A DNA stretch of 26,951 bases from Prolixibacteraceae bacterium (GCA_003537645.1 DPRM01000059.1:1-26951), one strand, 5' to 3'. Counted from the first letter of the stretch, positions 15,338 to 23,642 are shown. The notes: generated by a model from the letters alone, not told the origin. Numbers and translations: made by a program.

Positions 15338-17671
15338 TTGATCCGGATAAAAAAATCATATCAGTTTTTGTCGGTCTTGTTGCTATTCTGTTTGCAGGTT
15401 TTTGCGCAGACCGGAACTGGAAACATTGCAGAAATTCCCGATTCGTTGCGAAATTCAATTCGGATAAAATCGCATTTACTCATTCATCCTGAACAGATTG
15501 ATCCAAGGCTTCTCGATTCACTTTTTCAGGCAAACATTCCGCTGGCATTCATTTTTTCAGGCGAAACAAACAACGAACAGGAACTACTGACTGCAAAATT
15601 TTCAGAAAAAAAACGTCCACTCCTGATAATTTCAGAAGAAGAAACCCGGAGTCGGAATAAAACTAATTCAGCAATAATTTACCTGAATAGCGGCAATCTG
15701 GATAAAATTTTGATTTCGGATAATTACGAAATGCAACAACAAGAATTAAGCTGCCGCGAATTGCTTTTGATGGTTGCCGACACCGATTCATTGCCCGGCT
15801 TCGACTATTTTACCCGTTTTTGGGAGCGCACCGGAAAGCTACCCAATTTTATTCAGGCCGATGACAGAAATATAAGGAACGCTGCCGCCATTGTTTCGGC
15901 CCTAAACAGCCAGCCAAAAATATTCGGAATGATCAGGAATGGCAACGAATTGCTCGCCAATGTATCGTGGAAAGATTTTCCGTTTCGCAAGACGAATGGT
16001 TATTTTAGCTTTCCAACCAATTCATTCAGCAGCTCCGTTTTGTCACCTTACAAAGCTGGTTATCAGTTTTCTCCCGACATTATTCTCCCAAGTCCTGAAA
16101 ATATCGGGAACATGAAGATTTTCAACGCGGTTCCGCTAAGTCCCGGTTTTGGTTTGACGGATCATTACATTTTTTCGAAGAAAATGCAGAATCTGCAACG
16201 TGAAAATGACCACGAAACTATCAACTACGGACTCGATTTTAAAGGTGATGAAATCTGGAAAAACTGTGCCTTTTTCTCCGGAAATGCATATACCGACTGC
16301 GGTTTAATAAGCCGTTCGACACTAAAACCCAATTTCAGTATTTCAGCATGGATAAAACCTACCGAACTTGGTGAAAACAATTGCATTGTTGGAAAAGGGA
16401 AAGATTTTGTGCTGAAGATTCACAACGGCCTGCTCACTTTTACCGTGCAGGGAATCAAAGATTACCATTCAGAAAAAACCAAAATACCTGTTAATCAATG
16501 GACTTTTATTGCATTGGTTCATTCGGTAGCTGACAACCAAATCAGCTTTTACATGAATGGAGAACGCACCGAACAAATCGATTTGCTGACACCATATTCC
16601 GAATCGGATTACACTATGTTGATCGGGAGCAACCTGTGGGAGGAATTTTTTACCGGTTACATCCACGAAATTAAAATATGGGACCGGGAACTGAATGAAG
16701 AGCAAATCCGGAGTGAATTTTTATTGAAAAACGAGACCAAACATACGGTTTCTTACGGCTGGATCGTAAGTATTGCAATTCTACTGATAGTTTTGGGAGC
16801 CTTATTATTCAGGCAAATACGCCTTAAACGATCAGCTGAATCCGAGGCAAGACCATTTCCGGCTACACTTCCAAATCAAAAAACAGACAAGTCTTCATCC
16901 ATTCCAAATACATCTGAAAAAATCAATTGTTTTGGCGGCTTAAAAGTCATCAACAGCGAAGGAAAAGACATCAGTTTAAAATTTTCGCCCAAAATTAAAC
17001 AGCTGTTTGTGCTCATTTTACTGCACAGTGTGGGGCTCGAAAAGGGGATCAGCTCAAAGAAACTATCCGATTATTTATGGCCGGGAATCAGTGCACCCCG
17101 CGCAAAAAACATCCGGGGCACAAATATTCAGAACCTGAAAGCGCTGATCGCATCGTGTTCAGGAATAAAACTGGTTTTTCAGGATAAACTCTGGAAGTTT
17201 GAATTTGCTGACGACTATTTTATTGATCTGTTTTATATTGAAGCAAACCTGAATGAGACCTTCACTTCTGATTCTGAAAAGATTAAGGATGAACTGCCTG
17301 GGTTGCTGCTTATTCTGAAAAAAGGAACGCTCTTCCCAAACATGAGCGAATCGTGGGTCGATCCATACATCGACCGCATGAGTGGCCGGATCATTGAATT
17401 TGGACTCAAAATATTCCGCTTGCTTCCGGAAGAAAAATTCGAATCAATACTTCTTGATATGGCAGAAGTTATCAGTTTGAATGATCCGCTGAACGAAGCA
17501 GCCCTGAACAAAAAGATCAGCATTCTGATCCGGCAGGGCAAGTTAAGTCTGGCGCATTCGGTTTTTGATAATTTCGTGAAATTGTACCTCGAAATTTACA
17601 AGGAAAAATATCCGCATGATTTCAGGTCGTTGGTTGACAAAGAAAATTTATCAATGACCACAACTGACTAG
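15338..17671 (+). CDS. Transmembrane LamG-sensor / winged-helix BTAD-like transcription regulator
   Basis: About 777 residues, numbered from TTG 15338 (a longer frame starts at TTG 15308; no ATG fits the leader). Order: signal peptide MIRIKKSYQFLSVLLLFCLQ (1-24); an unrecognised alpha/beta domain (about 30-295); a LamG/concanavalin-like domain (about 305-460, SISAWIKPTELGENNCIVGKG, then QWTFIALVHSVADNQISFYMNGE and GYIHEIKIWDRELNEEQI); one transmembrane helix (471-492, then basic RQIRLKR); a linker; and a cytoplasmic winged-helix domain (about 530-622, FGGLKVINSEGKDISL, LSDYLWPG, RAKNIRGTNIQNLKALI). A helical BTAD-like region (about 630-775) follows. The architecture implies that a ligand outside the inner membrane directly alters DNA binding inside. 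It is upstream of and co-oriented with the Gfo/Idh and DUF1080 genes, its likely targets. Domain assignments are by eye; the wHTH/BTAD call is the less certain one. Confidence 0.85.
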   Translation: MIRIKKSYQFLSVLLLFCLQVFAQTGTGNIAEIPDSLRNSIRIKSHLLIHPEQIDPRLLDSLFQANIPLAFIFSGETNNEQELLTAKFSEKKRPLLIISEEETRSRNKTNSAIIYLNSGNLDKILISDNYEMQQQELSCRELLLMVADTDSLPGFDYFTRFWERTGKLPNFIQADDRNIRNAAAIVSALNSQPKIFGMIRNGNELLANVSWKDFPFRKTNGYFSFPTNSFSSSVLSPYKAGYQFSPDIILPSPENIGNMKIFNAVPLSPGFGLTDHYIFSKKMQNLQRENDHETINYGLDFKGDEIWKNCAFFSGNAYTDCGLISRSTLKPNFSISAWIKPTELGENNCIVGKGKDFVLKIHNGLLTFTVQGIKDYHSEKTKIPVNQWTFIALVHSVADNQISFYMNGERTEQIDLLTPYSESDYTMLIGSNLWEEFFTGYIHEIKIWDRELNEEQIRSEFLLKNETKHTVSYGWIVSIAILLIVLGALLFRQIRLKRSAESEARPFPATLPNQKTDKSSSIPNTSEKINCFGGLKVINSEGKDISLKFSPKIKQLFVLILLHSVGLEKGISSKKLSDYLWPGISAPRAKNIRGTNIQNLKALIASCSGIKLVFQDKLWKFEFADDYFIDLFYIEANLNETFTSDSEKIKDELPGLLLILKKGTLFPNMSESWVDPYIDRMSGRIIEFGLKIFRLLPEEKFESILLDMAEVISLNDPLNEAALNKKISILIRQGKLSLAHSVFDNFVKLYLEIYKEKYPHDFRSLVDKENLSMTTTD

Positions 17672-17776
17672 TGCAAAAAAGCAAATTGGCACGCAAACTT
17701 ACAATCAATATTTTATTTCTCCGGAAGTGGCATTTTTAATGCTTTTATGGTAAAAAACATACTATAAACCGATCGT

Positions 17777-17796
17777 ATTACCCCATTTATTACCCC
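17777..17796 (+). promoter_or_regulatory. Direct repeat ATTACCCC-N4-ATTACCCC, candidate operator
   Basis: Two identical 8-base units at 17777-17784 and 17789-17796, one every 12 bases, so both face about the same side of the helix. The site is 77 bases upstream of the Gfo/Idh start codon, in an otherwise gene-free 201-base gap. SARP/OmpR-type winged-helix regulators are known to bind short direct repeats about one helical turn apart, and such a regulator is encoded immediately upstream. The link is inference. Confidence 0.4.
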
Positions 17797-17872
17797 TCTT
17801 TTTGCACTTCGGAAGCTTAATTTGCAGTAAATTCAATGATTCAAATCAGAACTTACTAAATCATTATTCAAT

Positions 17873-19141
17873 ATGACTGAAAAAATCAACAATCGGCGCG
17901 ATTTCCTGAAGAAGTCGCTGATTGCCGCTGCCGGAATCACCATTATTCCGCGGCACGTTTTGGGCGGCAACGGATTTCTTGCCCCAAGTGATCAGTTAAC
18001 CAAAGCCATCATTGGAGTTGGAGGAATGGGTCAGGGACACATTGTTTACGAAGGCACACGACTGCTTGCCATTTGCGATGTGGATAAAAATCACCTGAAC
18101 AGCACCCTTAAAAAAGTGGGACCGGAAGTAAAAGGCTATTCCGATTTCAGAGAATTGCTGCTTCGTCCCGAAATTGACATTGTGCACATCGCCACTCCGC
18201 CTCACTGGCACGGAATTATGTCGGTAATGGCAGCGCAGGCAGGCAAAGATGTTTGGTGCGAAAAGCCCATGACCCGCACCATTGGCGAGGGGAAACGGGT
18301 GGTGGAAGCCATCAACGCAACGGGTAAAATGTTCCGCCTGAATACCTGGTTCCGATTTAAAGACAACTTCTACGGACTTGGAACTCCGGTAAAACCACTG
18401 AAAAAAGTAATCGACAGCGGAGTTTTGGGCTGGCCACTGAAAGTAACCATCAGCGGGGTAACCGGTTTCAACTGGAAATTCTACTGGGTTGGTAAACCAA
18501 ACCTGATGCCGGAAGCTGTTCCTGCCGAACTGGATTACAATATGTGGCTCGGGCCCGCTCCCGAAAAACCATACAATTCGCACCGCGTTCACCAAACCTT
18601 CCGAGGATACTGGGATTACGACGGCGGCGGTTTGGGCGATATGGGACAACATTACATCGATCCGGTGCAGTACATGCTCGGAAAAGACAATACCAGTCCG
18701 GTAAAAGTAGAGGTTGATGCACCACAGCAGGATTACGATGCCATCGGAACCTGGCGCAAAATAACCTACACCTATGCCGACGGTTGCCAGATAATTCTGG
18801 ATGGAGAAAACAAAGATCAGAGCGCAGCATATATTGAAGGCCCAAAAGGCAAAATATTCCGGGGTTTCAAATCCGACATTCCAAACCTGAAATCGCTGAT
18901 CGACACATTGCCCGATCCGGAACCACAAATCGGCTTGTTCAGCGAATCGGTTAAAACCCGCCAGAAATTTGCCCTGAACGAGATGAACGGACACCGTTCG
19001 GCCACCATTGTCAACATGGGAGTTATCGCTCTGCGATTGGGCCGGACACTTGAATTCGACCCGGTTTCACAAACTTTCATCAACGACGACGAAGCCAATA
19101 TGCTGATCGATCAGCCGATGAGGGGTGAATGGAAGATTTAA
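17873..19141 (+). CDS. Tat-exported Gfo/Idh/MocA family oxidoreductase
   Basis: A 422-residue NAD(P)-dependent oxidoreductase acting on a sugar or sugar derivative. The N-terminus has a twin-arginine signal (NNRRDFLKKSLIAAAG, 6-21), so the cofactor-loaded enzyme is probably exported to the periplasm. The Rossmann motif is GVGGMGQGH (48-56) and ICDVDKN follows the second strand. The family's catalytic Lys is K131 in CEKPM, and D256/H260 in GDMGQHYIDP fit the second catalytic pair. The C-terminal domain is the usual alpha/beta sheet. Secreted Bacteroidota Gfo/Idh proteins often pair with DUF1080 proteins, as here (the next gene starts 205 bases on), and members of both families have been shown to handle 3-keto-glycosides. 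I infer oxidation of a glycoside C3 hydroxyl. The exact substrate is not visible. Confidence 0.94.
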   Translation: MTEKINNRRDFLKKSLIAAAGITIIPRHVLGGNGFLAPSDQLTKAIIGVGGMGQGHIVYEGTRLLAICDVDKNHLNSTLKKVGPEVKGYSDFRELLLRPEIDIVHIATPPHWHGIMSVMAAQAGKDVWCEKPMTRTIGEGKRVVEAINATGKMFRLNTWFRFKDNFYGLGTPVKPLKKVIDSGVLGWPLKVTISGVTGFNWKFYWVGKPNLMPEAVPAELDYNMWLGPAPEKPYNSHRVHQTFRGYWDYDGGGLGDMGQHYIDPVQYMLGKDNTSPVKVEVDAPQQDYDAIGTWRKITYTYADGCQIILDGENKDQSAAYIEGPKGKIFRGFKSDIPNLKSLIDTLPDPEPQIGLFSESVKTRQKFALNEMNGHRSATIVNMGVIALRLGRTLEFDPVSQTFINDDEANMLIDQPMRGEWKI

Positions 19142-19346
19142 GAGTTCCAAGTTTCGGGTTTCAAGTTCCAAGTTAGCTCTGAAGGAGCTGAATCTGAATA
19201 ACCCGGGGCGTAGTGAGGAACGAACGAAACCCCGGGACAAAAAATAAACAGACAGCCGTCCGCGATTAAATGCTCTTTAGAAAAGAAATCAACTTTCGGA
19301 CGGATTAGCGAATATGTTTGACAATGAGAATTTAATAACAAACCAC
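19142..19346. repeat. Repeat-bearing spacer between the oxidoreductase and HEAT-DUF1080 genes
   Basis: Contains the direct repeat AGTTCCAAGTT (19143-19153 and 19164-19174), a small hairpin AGCTC-TGAAG-GAGCT (19176-19190), and CCCGGGG (19202-19208) facing CCCCGGG (19230-19236) across 21 bases. Neither hairpin has a terminal T-tract. This looks like an inserted palindromic repeat, not a promoter. No clear TAnnTTTG element was found, so the downstream gene may depend on read-through. Confidence 0.5.
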
Positions 19347-22300
19347 ATGATAAAAGTATCAAAGAATATATTGATCGTTTTTCTGGCCTTTTTCCTGATG
19401 GTGCCAGCTTTTGCACAGGATAATCGCCGCCTCGAAACCAAAGTGGCCGATGTGCTGGCACAGTTTCCGGCACAAAATGGGGATCACACCTCGAAGCTGA
19501 TGACCCAAATGCTCGAAACCGGAGCCCCCGGAATTGCCAAATTCTGCGACATGATCGTTCCCCCCGGAACAGGTAATGACGCACAGGCTCGCATGGCTTT
19601 GGAAAGTCTGGCGCAAATTGCAGGCGCTCCCAATCGCGAAAACGACCGGAAATTGGTCGAAGGCGCACTGTTGGCGGCTCTCGAAAAATCGTCGGATAAG
19701 GAAGTAAAGGCATTTTTTATCCGCCGTCTGCAATATTGTGGCGGAACCGAATCGGTTGCGAAACTGGAAAAATACCTGAACTCGGCTGATTTGTATCCGC
19801 CGGCTTTGGCTACATTAACCAGTATCGGAAAGCTTGAATCGGGTGAAATAATCCTGAAAAATATTCCCAACAAAGCCGGATTACAGCAACTGGCTATGGT
19901 AAAAACAATCGGTGAGTTAAAATACCATCCGGCAGAGAATTCGCTGATTGAACTGAGCAAAACTGCCAAGGGCGAATTGTTGCAGCATACTTATGCGGCA
20001 TTGGCTAACATTGGCGGAAGAGCTTCTGTTTCAGTCTTCGAAGCGGCTGCAAAAGTTGCAAAATATCAGCCCGATGCAACCGAAACGATGGTTTCGTATT
20101 TGCAATATGCCAAACGTTTGGCCGAAAAAGGCGAAACCAAACTAAGCAATCAACTGTGTGCTGCCGTGATGAAAAACTGCAAGCAGCAAAATCAACTGAT
20201 TTATCGTTCCTCGGCGCTTGCCGTTCCGGGTTTTGGCAACAACGACCTGTTCCTGAAAGAAATTAAAAACACTGATAAAACATACCGAAATGCAGTGCTG
20301 AACAATGCTTCTGCTCAATTAAACAGCCAGAATACCGGTACATGGATTGCCCTGTTGAAAAAAGCCCCTGCCGAGACACAGGCAGAAATTATTCATTTTC
20401 TGGCAAATAGCACTGAATCTGATGTGTTTCAGAAAGCGATTTTGCCAGCTTTGGCATCGAAAGAGGAAGCTGTCCGTCTGGAAGCCATCCGTTCTTTGGC
20501 AATCAACCAGAAACAAAAAGCTGTTCCGGTTTTACTCGAACAGTTGAAAAAAGCCACCGGCACAGAGGCCAAAGAAATTGAACAGGCGCTTAAAATCACC
20601 ACTTCGGTGAAGGAAAGTGGTTTACTTATCGCGCAGTTCGAGAGCTTGAACGATGCCGGGAAAGTGGTTCTGTTAAATGTTTTGGGCGCCCGCCGGGCTA
20701 CTGAAGCTTATCCGCTGATTAAAAAACAGTGTTCGTCGGCAAATCCTGAAGTTGGCGCTGCAGCATTTGCCGCACTCGAAATGGTTTCGAAAACCGAAAA
20801 TGCCCCTGAATTAATTGCGTTGCTCAAAAATACTTCCGCTAAAGAGTCGGTAAAAAACATACAAAATGCACTGATTGCCATTTATTCAGGAGCCACAAAA
20901 CCGGATGCAAATCTGGTACTGAAAGAGATTGAAACTGGCGGCATGAATGAGAAACTTATTCCGGTTTTGTCGTCGCTGAACAATCCGAAAGCCTTGAAAA
21001 CTGTTGCCGGATTGCTGAAAAGTGGCAGCCAAACGGAGCGCGAAGCCGCATTCGTTTCGCTTTCGAACTGGAATGACGCTTCGGCAGCACCACATTTGTT
21101 TGCTGTATTTGCCAATCCTGAAATGAAATCCTTCCGCACAAACGCGTTGAAATCTTACATCAGGGTCGCACTCGATTCTAATTTACCCGACGATCAGAAA
21201 TTGCTGATGATCCGGAAACTGATGCCCGAATGCACTTCTGTATCCGAAAAAAGACAGGTTATTCAGGCTACTGAAAATGTAAAAACCTTCCTGTCGCTGG
21301 TTTTTGTTTCTGAATTTCTCGACCATCCGGAGCTGGGTGCAGTCGCTTCCTCAACAGCCAAATCTCTTGCATTGCCATCTTCAGGAAAAAAGAATGGACT
21401 TACAGGCGAATTTGTAGCCGAAGTTTTAACAAAAGTGATGGGCAAAATGACCGGCCCTGACAGCCAGTACGATGTGATTGATGTGCGCGAATACCTCGAA
21501 AAAATGCCGAAAGAAAAAGGTTATGTGAGCATTTTCAACGGAAACGATTTGACCGGCTGGCATGGCTTGGTGAAAAACCCCATTGCCCGCGCCAAAATGA
21601 AACCGGCAGAACTGGCAAAAGCCCAGCTTGAAGCGAATACTAAAATGCTGACCAACTGGTCGGTAAAGGATGGCGCCATTTATTTCAGTGGCGAGGGCGA
21701 TAACCTTTGCACAAAGAAAATGTACGGCGACTTTGAGATGATTGTTGACTGGAAAATCAGCAAACACGGCGATAGCGGCATTTACCTTCGCGGTACTCCG
21801 CAGGTTCAGATTTGGGATACTTCGCGCGTTGATGTGGGTGCGCAGGTTGGTTCGGGCGGATTGTACAATAATCAGAAAAACCCAAGCAAACCACTGGTGC
21901 TGGCTGACAATGCCATTGGCGACTGGAATACTTTCCAGATTAAAATGGTGGGCGAGCGTGTAACTGTTTATCTGAATGGCATTTTGGTGGTTGACAACGT
22001 GGTAATGGAAAATTACTGGGATCGCTCGATGCCGATTTTCAAAACCGAAGCCATTGAATTGCAGGCGCATGGAACTGATCTGGCTTTCAGAAACATTTTT
22101 GTAAATGAGCTGAATCTGGAAGACGTGAAACTTAGCGCTGAAGAAGAGTCAGCTGGATTTAAACTATTGTTCAACGGGAAAAACCTCGATAACTGGATTG
22201 GAAACAAAGTTGATTATGTTGCTGAAGATGGGTTGCTGGTTGTTAGACCGAGAGAAGGCGCTCATGGAAACCTGTTTACTGAAAAGGAATATTCTGATTT

Positions 22301-22727
22301 CATCTTCAGGTTCGAATTTCAGTTGACACCCGGAGCAAATAACGGACTTGGAATTCATGCTCCGCTTGATGGCGATGCGGCTTATGTTGGCAAAGAGTTG
22401 CAGATTCTGGACAACACTGCCGCCATTTACAAGGATTTGGAAGACTATCAGTATCATGGTTCTGTTTACGGAATTATCGCGGCAAAAAAAGGTTTTCTGA
22501 AACCGGTTGGCGAATGGAATGTGCAGGAAGTTTTTGTGAAAGGCGACGACATAAAAATTACACTGAACGGAACTGTTATTCTGGAAGGAAATATGAAGAC
22601 AGCCAGTAAAAACGGAACTGCCGATCACAAGGATCATCCGGGTTTGTTGCGCAACAAAGGATACATTGGATTTCTCGGGCATGGCTCCGAACTGAAATTC
22701 AGGAACATCAGGATCAAAGAATTATAG
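19347..22727 (+). CDS. Exported HEAT-repeat protein with two C-terminal DUF1080 (3-keto-glycoside hydrolase/lyase-like) domains
   Basis: About 1126 residues from ATG 19347 (MIKVSKNILIVFLAFFLMVP, signal peptide ending AFAQ). An in-frame ATG at 19314 would add 11 residues before the leader and is less likely. Residues about 40-700 are helical HEAT-like repeats (ALASKEEAVRLEAIRSLAI, SANPEVGAAAFAALEMV, SGSQTEREAAFVSLSNW). Two DUF1080 concanavalin-like domains follow. The first is at about 720-930 (SIFNGNDLTGWHG, KHGDSGIYLRGTPQVQIWD, GDWNTFQIKMVGERVTVYLNG). The second is at about 935-1126 (LLFNGKNLDNWIG, ANNGLGIHAPLDGD, GKELQILDN, YGFLGHGSELKFRNI-like end). Characterised relatives act on 3-keto-glycosides made by Gfo/Idh enzymes, which fits the neighbour. 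The two domains are clearly diverged, so they may differ in substrate or one may only bind. Confidence 0.9.
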   Translation: MIKVSKNILIVFLAFFLMVPAFAQDNRRLETKVADVLAQFPAQNGDHTSKLMTQMLETGAPGIAKFCDMIVPPGTGNDAQARMALESLAQIAGAPNRENDRKLVEGALLAALEKSSDKEVKAFFIRRLQYCGGTESVAKLEKYLNSADLYPPALATLTSIGKLESGEIILKNIPNKAGLQQLAMVKTIGELKYHPAENSLIELSKTAKGELLQHTYAALANIGGRASVSVFEAAAKVAKYQPDATETMVSYLQYAKRLAEKGETKLSNQLCAAVMKNCKQQNQLIYRSSALAVPGFGNNDLFLKEIKNTDKTYRNAVLNNASAQLNSQNTGTWIALLKKAPAETQAEIIHFLANSTESDVFQKAILPALASKEEAVRLEAIRSLAINQKQKAVPVLLEQLKKATGTEAKEIEQALKITTSVKESGLLIAQFESLNDAGKVVLLNVLGARRATEAYPLIKKQCSSANPEVGAAAFAALEMVSKTENAPELIALLKNTSAKESVKNIQNALIAIYSGATKPDANLVLKEIETGGMNEKLIPVLSSLNNPKALKTVAGLLKSGSQTEREAAFVSLSNWNDASAAPHLFAVFANPEMKSFRTNALKSYIRVALDSNLPDDQKLLMIRKLMPECTSVSEKRQVIQATENVKTFLSLVFVSEFLDHPELGAVASSTAKSLALPSSGKKNGLTGEFVAEVLTKVMGKMTGPDSQYDVIDVREYLEKMPKEKGYVSIFNGNDLTGWHGLVKNPIARAKMKPAELAKAQLEANTKMLTNWSVKDGAIYFSGEGDNLCTKKMYGDFEMIVDWKISKHGDSGIYLRGTPQVQIWDTSRVDVGAQVGSGGLYNNQKNPSKPLVLADNAIGDWNTFQIKMVGERVTVYLNGILVVDNVVMENYWDRSMPIFKTEAIELQAHGTDLAFRNIFVNELNLEDVKLSAEEESAGFKLLFNGKNLDNWIGNKVDYVAEDGLLVVRPREGAHGNLFTEKEYSDFIFRFEFQLTPGANNGLGIHAPLDGDAAYVGKELQILDNTAAIYKDLEDYQYHGSVYGIIAAKKGFLKPVGEWNVQEVFVKGDDIKITLNGTVILEGNMKTASKNGTADHKDHPGLLRNKGYIGFLGHGSELKFRNIRIKEL

Positions 22728-22762
22728 GGGAAGCACCCAAACTAAGTAAATCACAAACCACC

Positions 22763-22793
22763 ACCTCCTGTTTGCAAAAGCAGGAGGTTTTTT
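22763..22793 (+). terminator. Intrinsic terminator after the HEAT-DUF1080 gene
   Basis: ACCTCCTG (22763-22770) and CAGGAGGT (22781-22788) form an 8-bp stem with a 10-base loop, followed by T to 22793. It is 36 bases after the stop codon at 22727 and ends the putative regulator/oxidoreductase/DUF1080 unit. Confidence 0.9.
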
Positions 22794-23155
22794 GTGGTGA
22801 CTTTCAGAAGCTGTTCAATACAGATTGGAGAAATGTAACCCGCCTGCCGCCGGACAGGTAGTCCAGTAATGGCTCACCCGATTGACCTAACATTTCTATT
22901 CATCGGCATTCTACCATGAAGGCATTTGGATTAATTCATAATTCACTTTGGTATAAATTTCCAGTAGGGAAAGAATATGGGTAGAGAAATGTTTGTATTC
23001 CTTGATGGTTTTGTCCCGTACGGGACAAAAGTTATTCATTAATTATTCAATTTCTACCCATATTTTGTTCCTACCGGAACAGTCCAATCAAATCTAAACA
23101 GTCACATAGCCGTTATCTGTGTAATCTTATAACCGATAAAATCTTCGACTCCGAT
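22794..23155. other. Repeat-rich intergenic region, no gene seen
   Basis: No supported gene. It contains a CCTG-rich palindrome (22843-22858, like those at 6436 and 6466) and a cluster of inverted repeats at 22974-23081 described separately. The remainder is AT-rich DNA without open frames of note. Confidence 0.55.
22974..23081. repeat. Nested palindromic element
   Basis: A perfect 12-bp inverted repeat, AATATGGGTAGA (22974-22985) and TCTACCCATATT (23053-23064), encloses a perfect 22-bp palindrome at 23009-23030 centred on CCCGTACGGG. A third hairpin, TGTTCC-TACC-GGAACA (23066-23081), abuts the outer arm. There is no T-tract arrangement of a terminator. It resembles a small nonautonomous palindromic element or a folded RNA. 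Confidence 0.7.
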
Positions 23156-23161
23156 TATTGT

Positions 23162-23169
23162 GTATTTTA
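23162..23169 (+). promoter_or_regulatory. Possible -7 element of the small membrane protein gene
   Basis: GTATTTTAG contains TATTTTAG, one mismatch from TAnnTTTG, about 27 bases upstream of ATG 23197. A transcript from it would start after the upstream in-frame start at 23158 and so favours ATG 23197. The -33 element is not evident. Confidence 0.28.
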
Positions 23170-23196
23170 GCTGCAAATTCAAAAAAAACAAAGATC

Positions 23197-23448
23197 ATGC
23201 TTGAAAAGGGATTTCTTCACCATCAGGAAAATGAAAACAGCAGGCATCAGAAGCTTGCTTCAGTTGTCAGTAAAACGCTGCTTTATTTGGGTGCATTTGT
23301 ACTGATTTCGGCTTTTGCCTATCTGCTTTTTAATTCCGGAAAGTCGGATATGCTGATCGGCATGATTATGCCTTTTTTATTTGCCGGACTGGGGCTCATC
23401 CTCGTAAGCTGGCTGATTAACAGGGCCTATTCGAAGTTACGCAGGTGA
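23197..23448 (+). CDS. Small two-helix membrane protein
   Basis: An 83-residue protein with two transmembrane helices, about residues 28-46 (TLLYLGAFVLISAFAYLLF) and 54-75 (LIGMIMPFLFAGLGLILVSWLI), joined by the short loop NSGKSDM. The N-terminus is polar and charged (MLEKGFLHHQENENSRHQK) and the C-terminus is basic (NRAYSKLRR). I chose ATG 23197 over the in-frame upstream start at 23158 because the extra residues look like untranslated AT-rich leader. It has no recognised family and no obvious partner; it is flanked by repeats on both sides. Confidence 0.72.
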   Translation: MLEKGFLHHQENENSRHQKLASVVSKTLLYLGAFVLISAFAYLLFNSGKSDMLIGMIMPFLFAGLGLILVSWLINRAYSKLRR

Positions 23449-23524
23449 TTTTTGCGCTTCCACTTTAGAGTTTATCGATTTATAAAAACGATCAATTCGA
23501 AAAGCGATCAACTGGCCGCTTTCG

Positions 23525-23550
23525 GCACCAGAGGTGCGAAATATTTGTAG
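23525..23550 (+). repeat. Hairpin-ATATTTGTAG repeat module, copy 1
   Basis: GCACC-AGA-GGTGC (23525-23537) followed by GAA and ATATTTGTAG (23541-23550). The same layout recurs in the cluster at 24242-24402. Confidence 0.75.
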
Positions 23551-23642
23551 ATAAATAGCATGAAGGATAACAATCGTCCGCGCTGTTTAGGCGAACAAAG
23601 GTTTGACCTTCTTTCGGACGAAATGGAAACAGACTCAAAAAA

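Noticed and set aside
17996..18994. A 332-codon minus-strand open frame inside the Gfo/Idh gene
   Set aside because: It is fully antisense to a gene with Rossmann and catalytic motifs, and has no family features of its own.
21426..22070. A 214-codon minus-strand open frame inside the DUF1080 region
   Set aside because: It is antisense to conserved DUF1080 sequence, with no start context or recognisable domain.
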